Assembly: GCA_947591785.1 (NCBI GenBank)
Contig: CANQDK010000005.1
Span: 46,416 to 110,415, forward strand
DNA length: 64,000 bases
Direction of reading: 5' to 3'
From: an uncultured Clostridia bacterium
GTDB lineage: Bacteria > Bacillota > Clostridia > Christensenellales > UBA1242
The position numbers and the translations under genes were made by a program. The notes beneath the pieces are model-generated. The model searched no databases. It worked only from the letters and a program-made list of their open reading frames with translations, and was not told where the DNA came from. Below, in pieces: positions 28,441-37,104 of this stretch. Every line of letters begins with the position of its first letter. Within the stretch, counting starts at the first letter, position 1.

Positions 28441-28482
28441 TTGACAAACAAAAATAACATAATTATAATACAAAATGTATTA
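28441..28482 (+). promoter_or_regulatory. Promoter and operator-like palindrome of the RHH gene
   Basis: TTGACA (28441-28446), 17 bp, TATAAT (28464-28469). The perfect palindrome TAATACA-AAA-TGTATTA (28466-28482) overlaps the -10 and the start point. This is the expected position of an autoregulatory operator. Confidence 0.75.
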
Positions 28483-28525
28483 CAAAAATAAATACAAATT
28501 TATATCAATAAAAGGAGGTGAAAAA

Positions 28526-28675
28526 ATGACAAAGGTTCTTTACCAAGTTAGACTTGACGAAGATATAGTGCAAGGAATTGAAACAATCGCTAAACAAAAA
28601 AATAGAAAAAAAAGCGAAATTGTTAGAAAAATTCTTGAAAATTATGTTGAAAATTACAATTTATACAACAAATAA
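28526..28675 (+). CDS. Prophage ribbon-helix-helix regulator (CopG/Arc type)
   Basis: 49 residues. A short beta strand (KVLYQVRLDED) followed by two helices (IVQGIETIAKQKN, KKSEIVRKILENYVENY) is the RHH DNA-binding fold. ATG at 28526 follows AAAGGAGGTG; the track start is too early. It lies between the phage hairpin region and attR, with its own strong promoter and a palindrome over the -10. A lysogeny or copy-number repressor is plausible but unproven. Confidence 0.85.
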   Translation: MTKVLYQVRLDEDIVQGIETIAKQKNRKKSEIVRKILENYVENYNLYNK

Positions 28676-28685
28676 AAAAAACAAA

Positions 28686-28720
28686 ATATTGTATGAATTA
28701 TGTTGCATAATACACTATAT
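28686..28720. repeat. Dispersed palindromic element, copy inside prophage next to attR
   Basis: TATTGTATGAATTATG and TTGCATAATACACTATAT match the dispersed element. It sits just left of the attR core, at a position similar to the copy left of attL. Confidence 0.55.
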
Positions 28721-28725
28721 CTAAC

Positions 28726-28761
28726 CTAACTATTCGTAAAACCTGTCTTTTGCGAATAGAT
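28726..28761 (+). other. attR, right Xer-type junction
   Basis: CTATTCGTAAAA, spacer CCTGTC, TTTTGCGAATAG (28730-28759): the two 12-bp arms are complementary at 11 of 12 positions. This 12-6-12 layout is that of a Xer/dif site with nearly identical arms. The core is shared with attL. Confidence 0.85.
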
Positions 28762-28959
28762 TTGAATTATGAAACAATCAAAAATTTTCATCTCCCCTCA
28801 AAAATTTTTCGGTGTAACTAATTGAAAAGCACCAAAAATATATTCTTAAATTGTAGTTGAAAACATTTCCCTTTTTGGAATTGTTATTCCATCAAAAATG
28901 ACATCTCAAAGGATTTTTCATTAAGGAAAGAAGTTTTCTCTTTTATAAGAAATCGTTCT

Positions 28960-29514
28960 TTATTGAAGTTCTTTCAACATCTCTTTTGCACGAACACTTC
29001 CACCCTTTTGGGCTTTTTCAAAATATTCCCTCGCTTTTTCGTTATTCTTCTCAACTCCCTTGCCTTCGAGATAGAACTTTCCCATATCGAAGCAAGCACC
29101 ATAGTGTCCAAGTTCTGCACTTTTTTCAATATATTGAATTGCTTGCGAAAAATCTCTTTTTACTCCACCTATGCCATAGTTGTGATATGCTCCCAGAATG
29201 AAATGGGAATACATATCCCCTTCCTCTGCAAGTTTTTTCAGTTTTGGATATGCCTCCGCAAAAAGTTTGTTTGCAAGTTTGTTGTCTTTCTCTATCACGC
29301 CCTCTGGCTCACTTTCGCCATCATCATAAAGAAACATCGCATAGCCATATTCACATCTTGGGTCTTTCAAAACCATATAGCCATATTTATATCACTTGAA
29401 CGATGTTTCATAATCCTGTTTACATCCGTTTTCTTGACTGTAGTAACTTCTGCCAACAATATATGCGGCAAGTCCGTTTTGCAAGGCCTTCTTTTTTAAT
29501 GTTTCAATTGACAT
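28960..29514 (-). pseudogene. Sel1-repeat protein gene interrupted by an in-frame TGA
   Basis: Sel1/TPR-like repeats are clear (FILGAYHNYGIGGVKRDFSQAIQYIEKSAELGHYGACFDMGKFYLEGKGV). The true start is ATG at 29514 after AGGGAGAGG, giving MSIETLKKKALQNGLAAYIVG. A TGA at 29394-29392 interrupts the frame after ETSFK, where a tryptophan would suit (FK-stop-YKYG). The ORF track shows only the downstream part, from 29376. TGA is a stop elsewhere here, so this is a broken gene, or less likely readthrough. Confidence 0.7.
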
Positions 29515-29583
29515 TTTTACCTCTCCCTTTTCTTTGATGACATTTTATGTTGATGTTTTAGATGTTTTTGTAAATTTGTTTTA

Positions 29584-30744
<1,161 letters not shown>

Positions 30745-30801
30745 TTATTTTTAAATAAATAATTTAAAAACTAATTTTTAATCACATAAATTCTTAACGA
30801 A

Positions 30802-31029
30802 TTAGTCCTCATTTTTAATTTTTGTGAATCTCAGCATTCTTTTGCCATCTTTTTCAATCTCTTCATTCCACATTGATTTTGGCCTTACCCAAACTTGTCC
30901 ATTGCCATAAAGTGCAATATAAACAACCATATCTTCTAATGTTTCGCTGTGTTTTGCAAGTGCAAGAACTTTGTATTGATTCCCTTTATAATGTTTATAT
31001 GTTGCTCCTATTTCAATATCTTGTTTCAT
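30802..31029 (-). CDS. DUF1653 protein
   Basis: 75 residues. The DUF1653 pattern is clear: YKHYKGNQYKVLALAKHSETLEDMVVYIALYG followed by VWVRPKSMW. Small SH3-like domain of unknown function. GGAG lies upstream. Located between the GNAT gene and tgt. Confidence 0.85.
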   Translation of the reverse strand: MKQDIEIGATYKHYKGNQYKVLALAKHSETLEDMVVYIALYGNGQVWVRPKSMWNEEIEKDGKRMLRFTKIKNED

Positions 31030-31046
31030 ATTTCTCTCCTTTTTTA

Positions 31047-31577
31047 TCAGAGTTGCAAACTTATTTTTGCAACCAACTCTTTCTTACCAAATTTGAGTTG
31101 TGAAAATTCCTCAATTTTTCTAAATCCCAAATCATAAAAAACTTTCAGAGCATTTTCTCGGTTTTCTGGAACATTGTCCGTCAGAGCATCGATTCGTTGA
31201 AATCTTGCTTTTTCAATTAGTTTTTGCATCGCTGGTCGCATATATCCCTGTCCTCGAAATTCGTTTTTGATTAAAATTCCAACACTTGCACTGTTGCTTT
31301 TTTCATCCTTTCTGAAGTTTACATAGCCGACAAATTTTTTGGTTTTTTCATCTTGAATATAGGCAAAAAACATATTTGGATTTTTTATCTTTTCAATCCA
31401 AACGTTCCACATCGCTTTTGGAAAATCAATGCATCCAGTTTCAAAATGATAACCATCGCAATATAGGTCGTAGCCAGCATTGTATGACATTGTGTTTGGG
31501 TCTTGATTGCATTCCTGCCTAAACCACAAATCATCAAGTTTTGGCTCATACAAAACAATTTGTTTGTTTTCTTTCAA
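31047..31577 (-). CDS. GNAT-family N-acetyltransferase
   Basis: Acetyl-CoA-dependent transferase of unknown substrate. Motif A is SVGILIKNEFRGQGYM (R/Q-x-x-G-x-G), followed by the usual C-terminal strand/helix FYDLGFRKIEEF. Start chosen at TTG 31577, six bases after GAGGTG; the track start (GTG, 31586) would overlap that site. 176 residues. The APH-like gene lies 23 bases upstream, so the two may be co-expressed. Confidence 0.8.
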   Translation of the reverse strand: MKENKQIVLYEPKLDDLWFRQECNQDPNTMSYNAGYDLYCDGYHFETGCIDFPKAMWNVWIEKIKNPNMFFAYIQDEKTKKFVGYVNFRKDEKSNSASVGILIKNEFRGQGYMRPAMQKLIEKARFQRIDALTDNVPENRENALKVFYDLGFRKIEEFSQLKFGKKELVAKISLQL

Positions 31578-31600
31578 CTTAAGCACCTCGCTTTTGAAAT

Positions 31601-32512
31601 CTATTTTGCAAAATCGTTAAGTAAATCTTTCAGCCAAGTTCTGTCCATTTTTTTGTAAGCTTGCTCAAAATAATAGGCGAATTGATAAAGTTCAATTCTT
31701 TCTTTTAAAAATGGAATATCAAACAACTTTGGATAAAATTCTTCTAGCCAGCCAAGCACATTTTGATAGTCCTCTTTCTTGACATTCTTTTCGTCCTCTT
31801 CGTTGGCAAATTTCCAAGGTTGATCGCACATTGATTTGATAATCATCAATTCATAGTCAATTGGACAGAACAATACTCTGTCAAAATCAATCAAAAACAA
31901 TTTGCCTTTGTCATAGATGAAATTGTCAAAATGTGCATCATTATAAACCAAACTATATTCGTTTTTGTCCAAGAATTGCAAAGTATTTTTAAGTTTGTTT
32001 ATTGCCTTTGTATTGTTTATTCTAAGTTTTTCAAGGCAGTTTATTATGTCGTCAATTTGAGCCTTCCAGTGCGATTTCCAATCGTCAAAGATGTCTTTTT
32101 GAGGTAATTTAGTCACTTTTGATTGATGAATTTTCATTAAGATGTTTGCCATTTGTTTAACAATATCTCTTCGCTTTATGTCGTCAAGTTTGTGCCATAT
32201 TGAATATAGGCTCTCCCCATTTATTTGTGAAATAATCAAATAAGTCCAACCATCAAATTCGCCACTTGCAATCAGTTGTGGAATGAAATTAAAAGAGAGA
32301 GACTTATAAATATTTGTTTCTTTTTTCAAACTATCTTTTTTGTTTTCATCTTTTGTCAGTTTAATCACGTAACTTTTGTCAACAAGAAAAACATCATTTG
32401 TGAAACCAGATGATGATTTATTGATTTTTGAAAATAAAATATTCTCTTTTTTTAATATTTGCAAAACTACTTCGCAAACATTTTCAGCATTTTTCTTGCA
32501 AACACTTTCCAT
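31601..32512 (-). CDS. APH/choline-kinase-like phosphotransferase
   Basis: Protein-kinase-like fold. The N-lobe has a nucleotide loop (SSGFTNDVFLVDKSYVIKL) with the lysine in VIKL. The catalytic loop YNDAHFDNFIY replaces the usual HGD with ND but keeps the DxxxxN spacing, and the metal motif is LIDFDR. 303 residues. The substrate could be choline, a sugar or an aminoglycoside; sequence alone does not decide. ATG 32512 is preferred over the adjoining TTG. Confidence 0.75.
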   Translation of the reverse strand: MESVCKKNAENVCEVVLQILKKENILFSKINKSSSGFTNDVFLVDKSYVIKLTKDENKKDSLKKETNIYKSLSFNFIPQLIASGEFDGWTYLIISQINGESLYSIWHKLDDIKRRDIVKQMANILMKIHQSKVTKLPQKDIFDDWKSHWKAQIDDIINCLEKLRINNTKAINKLKNTLQFLDKNEYSLVYNDAHFDNFIYDKGKLFLIDFDRVLFCPIDYELMIIKSMCDQPWKFANEEDEKNVKKEDYQNVLGWLEEFYPKLFDIPFLKERIELYQFAYYFEQAYKKMDRTWLKDLLNDFAK

Positions 32513-32674
32513 CAACCTAATTTTTCCCTCGATTCTAATTCTCTCAACATAAATTTGAATATTTGCAAAAGTGATTTTTCTGCATAATTTTCAAATTACA
32601 TTTTATTCTTTGTTTCTTTGCTCCCCTCCCCAATTTCTTCCATCAACTTTTTTGGTTAAAAATTTCTTTATTTA

Positions 32675-33748
32675 TTAAAGTTTTTTATCATACAAAAACA
32701 TTGCATCACCAAAACTGAAAAAACGATATTTTTCTTTTACTGCCTGTTTATATATTGCAAGAGTTTTGTCAATGTCACCAACAAATGCACAAATTAGCAT
32801 AATTAGTGTGCTTTCTGGCAAGTGAAAGTTTGTTATCAATGCATCGACAATTTTGAATTTATATGGAGGATAAATGAAAATTTTTGTTTCACGTTTTTGT
32901 GGAACGAGTTTCCCTTCATCATTAACACCACTTTCCAGCACCCTTACAGATGTTGTTCCAACAGCAATAATTCTTCTGCCTTCTTCTTTTGCACGATTAA
33001 TTTTATCTGCAACTTCTGAAGATATTTCAAAATATTCGCTATGCATGTCATGATTTTGAATATTGTCTTCCTTAACAGGTCTAAATGTCCCTAAACCAAC
33101 ATGAAGCAAAACTTCCAAGATTTCAACGCCTTTTTGTCGAATTTTTTCAAGAAGTTGTGGTGTGAAATGTAATCCTGCTGTTGGAGCTGCACTCGAACCA
33201 TCAAACTTTGCATAAACAGTCTGATAACGATTCTTATCTTTTAGTTTTTCTTTGATATATGGTGGAAGAGGCATTGTTCCAATTTCCATTAAGTGTTCCT
33301 CAAATGTCTTTTGTGGTGAAAAATCAAAGCAAACTTTACATGAACCATACTCACCTTTTTCAATCACTTGACACTTTATATTTTCATTGAAAACAACTTC
33401 GGTTCCTTTATCAAGTCTTTTAGCAGGTTTGCAGATAACTTCCCACTGTTTAAGGTCAATACGTTTTTGTAATAGAATTTCAATTTTTGCCCCTGTTGTT
33501 GCTTTATATCCAAACAATCGTGCAGGCAGAACTTTTGTATTATTTATAACAAGGACATCACCCTTTTGCAAGTAATCAAGTATATCATAAAAATGTTTGT
33601 TTGTAATTTTATCTTTGTCACAATCATAGCACAAAAGTCTGGAGTGGTCGCGAGGTTCGATTGGTGTTTGAGCAATAAGCTCTGGCGGTAAATCATAGTG
33701 GTATGTTTTTCTCAACAAATTTTTTTCACTAATTTCTGTTTTATCCAT
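32675..33748 (-). CDS. queA: S-adenosylmethionine:tRNA ribosyltransferase-isomerase
   Basis: Adds the ribosyl part of SAM to preQ1 in tRNA to make epoxyqueuosine. The N-terminus YHYDLPPELIAQTPIEPRDHSRLL and APTAGLHFTPQLLEKI are signatures. 357 residues. Downstream of ruvB with a 77-bp gap, as in many Firmicutes. Its ribosome binding site is weak. Confidence 0.95.
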   Translation of the reverse strand: MDKTEISEKNLLRKTYHYDLPPELIAQTPIEPRDHSRLLCYDCDKDKITNKHFYDILDYLQKGDVLVINNTKVLPARLFGYKATTGAKIEILLQKRIDLKQWEVICKPAKRLDKGTEVVFNENIKCQVIEKGEYGSCKVCFDFSPQKTFEEHLMEIGTMPLPPYIKEKLKDKNRYQTVYAKFDGSSAAPTAGLHFTPQLLEKIRQKGVEILEVLLHVGLGTFRPVKEDNIQNHDMHSEYFEISSEVADKINRAKEEGRRIIAVGTTSVRVLESGVNDEGKLVPQKRETKIFIYPPYKFKIVDALITNFHLPESTLIMLICAFVGDIDKTLAIYKQAVKEKYRFFSFGDAMFLYDKKL

Positions 33749-33825
33749 TTTTTATTTCCATTTTGATTTTTATTTCTATTTTAATATTTTAATAAAGATT
33801 GATTTTGAATCAAATAAATTATCCT

Positions 33826-34830
33826 TTATTTTATTTCTGGATATGGCAATCCAAGATGTTTATAGGCATTTTCAAGAGCAACACGTCCACGAGGAGTTCG
33901 TGCAATAAAACCAAGTTGAAGAAGATATGGCTCATAAACATCTTCAATTGTTCCTGCATCTTCGCAAATTGTTGCAGAAAGAGTTTCAAGTCCTACTGGT
34001 CCTCCGCCAAATTTATGAATAATGCTATCCAAAATTTTTCTGTCTATAAAATCAAGTCCAAGTTCGTCTATTTCCATCTTTGCAAGTGCTTGGTCAGTGA
34101 TTTCTTTTGTGATTTTGCCACTACCCATAACTTCAGCATAGTCACGCACTCGTTTAAGAAGTCTATTCGCAATTCTTGGTGTGCCACGAGAACGCTTTGC
34201 AATATCCAAACTTGCCTGCGGGTCAATATCAATATTCAATATCCCTGCTGAACGTTTTATAATTTCTTGAAGTTCTGCTGGTTCATAAAGTTCAAGTCTG
34301 CAAATCACACCAAATCTATCACGAAGAGGGCCTGTGAGCATTCCAGCTTTTGTTGTTGCACCAATTAAAGTGAAAGGTTGAATTTTTAAACGCATATTTT
34401 TTGCAGATGGGCCTTTACCAACAATAAAATCTAACGCAAAATCTTCCATTGCTGGATATAAAATTTCTTCCACACTTTTATTTAAACGATGTATTTCATC
34501 TATAAAAAGGACATCATTTTTTCCCAGATTTGTTAATATTGCGGCTAAATCTGCAGCATGCTCAATTGCAGGCCCAGATGTAACTTTAAATTGAGAACCA
34601 AGTTCGTTTGCGATAATATGAGAAAGTGTGGTTTTCCCAAGCCCTGGTGGGCCATAAAGTAAAACATGATCAAGAGCATCTTTTCGCGATTTTGCTGCTT
34701 GAATATAAACTTTTAAACTCTCTTTAACTTTTTCTTGTCCAACATACTGTGAAAGTGCAGTCGGCCTTAGAGAATTTTCAATCTCTGCGTCTGTCCAATT
34801 TTTGCTACTTGTTATAAACCTATCTTCCAT
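33826..34830 (-). CDS. ruvB: Holliday junction helicase RuvB
   Basis: AAA+ motor that drives branch migration with RuvA. Walker [13 protein letters not shown], Walker [11 protein letters not shown], arginine-finger region GPLRDRFG, and a C-terminal winged helix ([21 protein letters not shown]). 334 residues. The ruvA-ruvB gap holds a palindromic element. Confidence 0.97.
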   Translation of the reverse strand: MEDRFITSSKNWTDAEIENSLRPTALSQYVGQEKVKESLKVYIQAAKSRKDALDHVLLYGPPGLGKTTLSHIIANELGSQFKVTSGPAIEHAADLAAILTNLGKNDVLFIDEIHRLNKSVEEILYPAMEDFALDFIVGKGPSAKNMRLKIQPFTLIGATTKAGMLTGPLRDRFGVICRLELYEPAELQEIIKRSAGILNIDIDPQASLDIAKRSRGTPRIANRLLKRVRDYAEVMGSGKITKEITDQALAKMEIDELGLDFIDRKILDSIIHKFGGGPVGLETLSATICEDAGTIEDVYEPYLLQLGFIARTPRGRVALENAYKHLGLPYPEIK

Positions 34831-34852
34831 ATTCTATCCTTTTTTCAATATA

Positions 34853-34882
34853 TTGTTGTATTATGCATGCATACTACACAAC
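34853..34882. repeat. Dispersed palindromic element (ruvA-ruvB gap)
   Basis: GTTGTATTATGCA/TGCATACTACACAAC is a nearly perfect palindrome between ruvA and ruvB, inside the ruv transcription unit. Confidence 0.75.
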
Positions 34883-34888
34883 ATTTAT

Positions 34889-35491
34889 TTATTTTCCATA
34901 TTCTTTTAAAACTTTCAAAATTATTTCTTCTGCTGTTGCTCCTTCTGTAAATTTTGAGCGAGCAAGCCTGTATGCTTCGTTTTTGTTTACTCCCAAATTG
35001 ATAAGTGTTGAAACAGCATCGTTTAAAACATCTTCATTAATGTTTTCAAAAAGTGGTAGATTTTCATTGATATTTCCAAGAGAAACTGCATTGATTTTAT
35101 CCTTAAGTTCAAGACAAATACGCTCAGCACTTTTCTTTCCCAAACCTTTAACTTTTGAAAGCATAGAACTGTCGCCACTTGCAATTGCTGTCATAAGTTC
35201 AGACAACTTCACTCCTGAAAGGACGGTAATGGCACTTTTTGGTCCAATTCCTGAAACAGTGATAAGTTTTTCAAACATCATTTTTTCTTCAGCAGTTGCA
35301 AAACCATAAAGACAAACACCTGTGTTCTCACTTACTTGCAAATATGTTAAAACTTTTGCTGTTTCACCCTCCATAGGCAAACTGGCAAGAGTATTGTTTG
35401 ATATTGTCAATTCATAACCAACACCATTTACATCGATGACAAGCACATTTTCTCGCTTTTCTTCAATTGTTCCAACTAAATAAGCAATCAT
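34889..35491 (-). CDS. ruvA: Holliday junction protein RuvA
   Basis: Tetramer that binds four-way junctions. OB-fold N-terminus MIAYLVGTIEEKRENVLVIDVNGVGYEL, two helix-hairpin-helix motifs (VSGIGPKSAITVLSG and VKGLGKKSAERICLELKDK), and a C-terminal RuvB-binding domain (LGVNKNEAYRLARS). 200 residues. Confidence 0.97.
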   Translation of the reverse strand: MIAYLVGTIEEKRENVLVIDVNGVGYELTISNNTLASLPMEGETAKVLTYLQVSENTGVCLYGFATAEEKMMFEKLITVSGIGPKSAITVLSGVKLSELMTAIASGDSSMLSKVKGLGKKSAERICLELKDKINAVSLGNINENLPLFENINEDVLNDAVSTLINLGVNKNEAYRLARSKFTEGATAEEIILKVLKEYGK

Positions 35492-35645
35492 TTCTTACTC
35501 CATACTTTAAATTTTTATATTTTAATTTTTTATTTTTGGTTTAATTCTTTAAGGTTCTAATTTGAAAATGAAATTTATGTATTTTCTATCTTTAATTTTT
35601 TTCTTATAAATGATAAATCAAAAATCATTTAAATTTAATGTAAAA

Positions 35646-36134
35646 TTAAATCATATTGTTGTTTAATCTTGGATTTATTTGGCTGTGACACAAGGCAACC
35701 GCAAGTGCATCTGCTGCATCATCTGGTTTAGGAATTTTTTCAAGTCCAAGCACCGCTTTAACCATGAATTGCATTTGTTTTTTTTCAGCTCTTCCATTTC
35801 CTGTTAGTGCTTGTTTTATTTGCATTGGCGTGTATTCAAAAATGCGTTCACAATGTTTCATGGCAGTTAGAACAATCACTCCCCTTGCTTCAGCAACTGG
35901 AATAACAGTTGTCTGATTCCTAAAATAGAAAAGCTCTTCAATCGCGACTTCATCTGGTTTATATCTTTCAAAAAGAACTCTTAAACTTTCTTCAATACGC
36001 ATGAGTCGAACAGGAAAACTTTCTTCTTTTGGTGTTTCGATGACTCCATAATCGACAACAGCATTGTTTCTGTGTGTGTCTATAATTCCGTAACCAACTA
36101 TTCCATATCCTGGGTCAATTCCTAAAATTCTCAT
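35646..36134 (-). CDS. ruvC: Holliday junction resolvase RuvC
   Basis: RNase H-fold endonuclease. Catalytic acids in GIDPGYGIVGYG, AIEELFYF and PDDAADALAVALCH. 162 residues. The ATG is six bases after a TAGAAT -10, so it is predicted to be leaderless. A 154-bp gap separates it from ruvA, so ruvA may have its own signals. Confidence 0.96.
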   Translation of the reverse strand: MRILGIDPGYGIVGYGIIDTHRNNAVVDYGVIETPKEESFPVRLMRIEESLRVLFERYKPDEVAIEELFYFRNQTTVIPVAEARGVIVLTAMKHCERIFEYTPMQIKQALTGNGRAEKKQMQFMVKAVLGLEKIPKPDDAADALAVALCHSQINPRLNNNMI

Positions 36135-36185
36135 AACTTAATTCTAATAAAAAACACCCTTATTTGTCAAACAAAAATGGGTGTT
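36135..36185 (-). promoter_or_regulatory. ruvC promoter nested in the yebC terminator
   Basis: On the minus strand AACACCC (36185-36179) and GGGTGTT (36159-36153) form the yebC terminator stem. TTGACA (36170-36165) lies in its loop, and TAGAAT (36146-36141) lies 18 bp on. The ATG of ruvC follows six bases after the -10. Confidence 0.7.
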
Positions 36186-36297
36186 ATTATATGTTTTATT
36201 TTGTTTAATTTATTAAATTATTTTTGTTAAAATTAATAATGAACAAATTGAAATGATAAATATTTAATTTTAGCACACTTATTCTTTAATTTTATTA

Positions 36298-37026
36298 TTA
36301 TTCTTCTTCATCTAAATTGACATTATGATAAACTTCTTGAACATCATCAAGGTCCTCTAAGGAATCAATCATTCTTTGAAATTTTGCTTGTTGTTCTGCA
36401 TTCAAATCAACATATAAATCTGGAACTAAAGCTGTTTCGCTTGAAACAACATTGTAGCCCTTCTTTTCAAGTCCTTCTTGCATTTTTCCGTGTTCATTTG
36501 GTTCTGTTATGATTTCAACGCTATCTTCATCTTCTTGCACATCAACTGCACCAAGTTCAATTGCATCAAGCATTAAAGCTTCACTATCTTTGACATCAAC
36601 AACAATCACAATACCTTTTCTCTTAAAAAGATAGGAAACGCAACCATTACTTCCCAAACTTCCACCATGTTTGTCAAAGGCATGTCTAACATCACCTGCA
36701 GTCCTGTTTTTATTGTCTGTTAAGCACTCAACTATGACAGCAGAACCACCAACGCCATATCCTTCATAAGTGATTGCTTCATAGTTTACTCCACCAAGTT
36801 CTCCAGCTGCTTTTTTTATGGAACGCTCAATATTATCACTTGGCATATTGTTTTGTTTTGCCTTTGCAATAATATCTTTGAGCTTGCTGTTCACATTTGG
36901 GTCACTTCCGCCTGCCTTAACACATACAGCAATTTCACGCCCAATTTTTGTGAAAATTTTTCCTCTTGCTGCATCAGTTTTTCCTTTTTTTGCTTGAATA
37001 TTATGCCATTTTGAATGTCCAGACAT
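36298..37026 (-). CDS. yebC: YebC/PmpR family (TACO1-like) protein
   Basis: Cytosolic protein of the YebC/TACO1 family, described as transcription regulators and as translation factors easing ribosome stalls. The N-terminus MSGHSKWHNIQAKKGKTDAARGKIFTKIGREI is diagnostic; IITEPNEHGKMQEGLEKKGY and an acidic C-terminus complete it. 242 residues. AAAGGAG upstream. Genomic pairing with ruvC is common. Confidence 0.96.
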   Translation of the reverse strand: MSGHSKWHNIQAKKGKTDAARGKIFTKIGREIAVCVKAGGSDPNVNSKLKDIIAKAKQNNMPSDNIERSIKKAAGELGGVNYEAITYEGYGVGGSAVIVECLTDNKNRTAGDVRHAFDKHGGSLGSNGCVSYLFKRKGIVIVVDVKDSEALMLDAIELGAVDVQEDEDSVEIITEPNEHGKMQEGLEKKGYNVVSSETALVPDLYVDLNAEQQAKFQRMIDSLEDLDDVQEVYHNVNLDEEE

Positions 37027-37104
37027 AGTTTTCTCCTTTTATTTTATATTTATATATTAACATAAAACTTTTTAATTTCAAACTTAAAATTTAGATTTTA
37101 TTAA

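Larger units (their letters stand above)
23407..28752 (+). mobile_element. Integrated gokushovirus (Microviridae) prophage, ~5.3 kb
   Basis: The element spans a 27-bp direct repeat at each end and carries the full gokushovirus gene set in one orientation: VP8-like, VP5, VP3, VP1, VP2, VP4, plus a small membrane protein and an RHH regulator. The unit length, 5319 bp, is in the usual range for gokushovirus genomes. No frameshifts are visible in the core genes. Base composition shifts to A-rich coding strands (ACA, GAA, AAA codons) compared with the T-rich host genes. It has no integrase gene, so host Xer recombination at a dif-like site is the likely route, as known for enterobacterial gokushovirus prophages. 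Confidence 0.93.

Noticed and set aside
28963-29499. 178-residue plus-strand ORF
   Set aside because: Antisense to the Sel1 gene, whose repeats give the true frame.
29376-29514. Genetic code with TGA as tryptophan
   Set aside because: Many confident genes (rsfS, rpiB, topA) end at TGA and tryptophans elsewhere use TGG, so the single TGA in the Sel1 gene is not a code change.
33799-34251. 150-residue plus-strand ORF
   Set aside because: Antisense shadow of ruvB.
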